Assembly: GCA_019116885.1 (NCBI GenBank)
Contig: DXAU01000058.1
Coordinates: 26,282-90,281, forward strand
Source of the DNA: Candidatus Mediterraneibacter pullistercoris
Lineage (GTDB): Bacteria; Bacillota; Clostridia; Lachnospirales; Lachnospiraceae
Reading direction: 5' to 3'
DNA length: 64,000 bases
Positions 63,581 to 64,000 of the stretch are shown here, in pieces. Position numbers and translations under genes: made by a program. The number at the start of each line of letters is the position of its first letter. Position 1 is the first letter of the stretch. The notes below the pieces were generated by a model. That model did no database searches, was not told the DNA's origin, and worked only from the letters and a program-made list of their open reading frames with translations.

Positions 63581-64000
63581 ATGAGGGAAAATATTATAGA
63601 ATTGAGAAATATCAAAAAAGTATTCGATGACACGGTTGTTGTCGAGGACTTCAATCTGACAGTAAAAAAAGGCGAGTTCGTAACGTTTCTCGGACCGTCC
63701 GGATGCGGAAAGACGACAACGCTCCGGATGATCGCAGGGTTTGAATTTCCGACAGAGGGGGAGATCCTTTTAAATGGCGAGGACATCAGTAAGCTGCCGC
63801 CGAATTTAAGGCCGATAAACACGGTCTTTCAGCGGTACGCTCTTTTTCCGCACCTGAATGTTTACGATAATATTGCGTTTGGACTGAACTTAAAGAATCT
63901 CCCAAAGTCTGTCATCAGTGAAAAAGTAAAGAATGTTCTGGAAGTTGTGGATCTTGAAGGGTTTGAAAAGAGGCGGATCTCCACGTTGTCCGGCGGCCAG
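63581..64000 (+). CDS. potA: Spermidine/putrescine-type ABC transporter ATP-binding protein (3' end outside window)
   Basis: The first 140 residues are visible. Walker A is GPSGCGKTT, the Q-loop is [17 protein letters not shown] and the window ends in the signature LSGGQ; Walker B lies beyond. The early part and [10 protein letters not shown] are typical of PotA, the ATPase of spermidine/putrescine importers, though the wider MalK/PotA group includes sugar and iron transporters. AAGGAG lies eight bases before the ATG. Permease and binding-protein genes probably follow. Confidence 0.85.
   Translation, partial: MRENIIELRNIKKVFDDTVVVEDFNLTVKKGEFVTFLGPSGCGKTTTLRMIAGFEFPTEGEILLNGEDISKLPPNLRPINTVFQRYALFPHLNVYDNIAFGLNLKNLPKSVISEKVKNVLEVVDLEGFEKRRISTLSGGQ

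Noticed and set aside
63517..63822. 101-codon minus-strand frame near the window end
   Set aside because: It is antisense to the potA-like gene, which has Walker A, Q-loop and signature motifs.

Overview
The window is a contiguous chromosomal stretch with no phage, insertion sequence, CRISPR array or rRNA. Gene content points to an anaerobic, low-to-mid G+C Gram-positive of the Clostridia, most likely a gut Lachnospiraceae: single-chain pyruvate:ferredoxin oxidoreductase, a PPi-type phosphofructokinase, meso-DAP-type MurE, PASTA kinase/PP2C pair, YugP-like protease, ThiN, Lgt with a lipoprotein binding protein, and an anaerobe-style oxygen defence set (flavodiiron fusion, rubrerythrin, bacteriohemerythrin). 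The species cannot be fixed from the sequence alone.

Layout. 1-10.1 kb: end of tex, a HAD phosphatase, a DnaJ-like chaperone, rpiB, a CmpB-like membrane protein, nth, a three-part flavodiiron/rubredoxin/NADH-oxidoreductase fusion, a small unknown gene, tRNA-Gly(UCC) and glycerate kinase. 10.3-11.7 kb: a YesL-type membrane protein and xpt, closed by a strong terminator. 11.8-25.3 kb: a long co-directional housekeeping run murE-priA-def-fmt-yugP-rsmB-rlmN-prpC-prkC-rsgA-rpe-thiN, then ychF, lgt, a membrane-anchored discoidin-like protein and the PFOR gene.

32.1-42.2 kb is the main accessory region. A FadR-type GntR regulator and a DapA-like aldolase lie on the minus strand, divergent from a plus-strand operon: a solute-binding-protein homologue without signal peptide, two tandem class III CoA-transferases, a MaoC hydratase, a carboxylate-type permease, a lone HyuA-type (hydantoinase/oxoprolinase) protein and a small HExxH protein. 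Both divergent promoters carry an inverted repeat just downstream of the -10 box, one matching the FadR-family operator pattern exactly. It looks like a regulated pathway for an unidentified carboxylic acid and is the best candidate for an undescribed system.

42.2-53.6 kb is an L-fucose-type utilisation locus: AraC regulator, fucI, a RhaB/FucK kinase, a LacI regulator, an ABC importer with two different permeases, one duplicated ATPase and a lipoprotein binding protein, and fucU. Two GCGAACC-type palindromes flank a consensus promoter before the importer. The aldolase FucA is not in the window.

53.6-64 kb: an unknown gene, then secG-rnr-smpB with a strongly structured intergenic segment, nudC, bacteriohemerythrin, rubrerythrin, a family 2 glycosyltransferase, PPi-type PFK, a cytosolic-looking subtilase and the start of potA.
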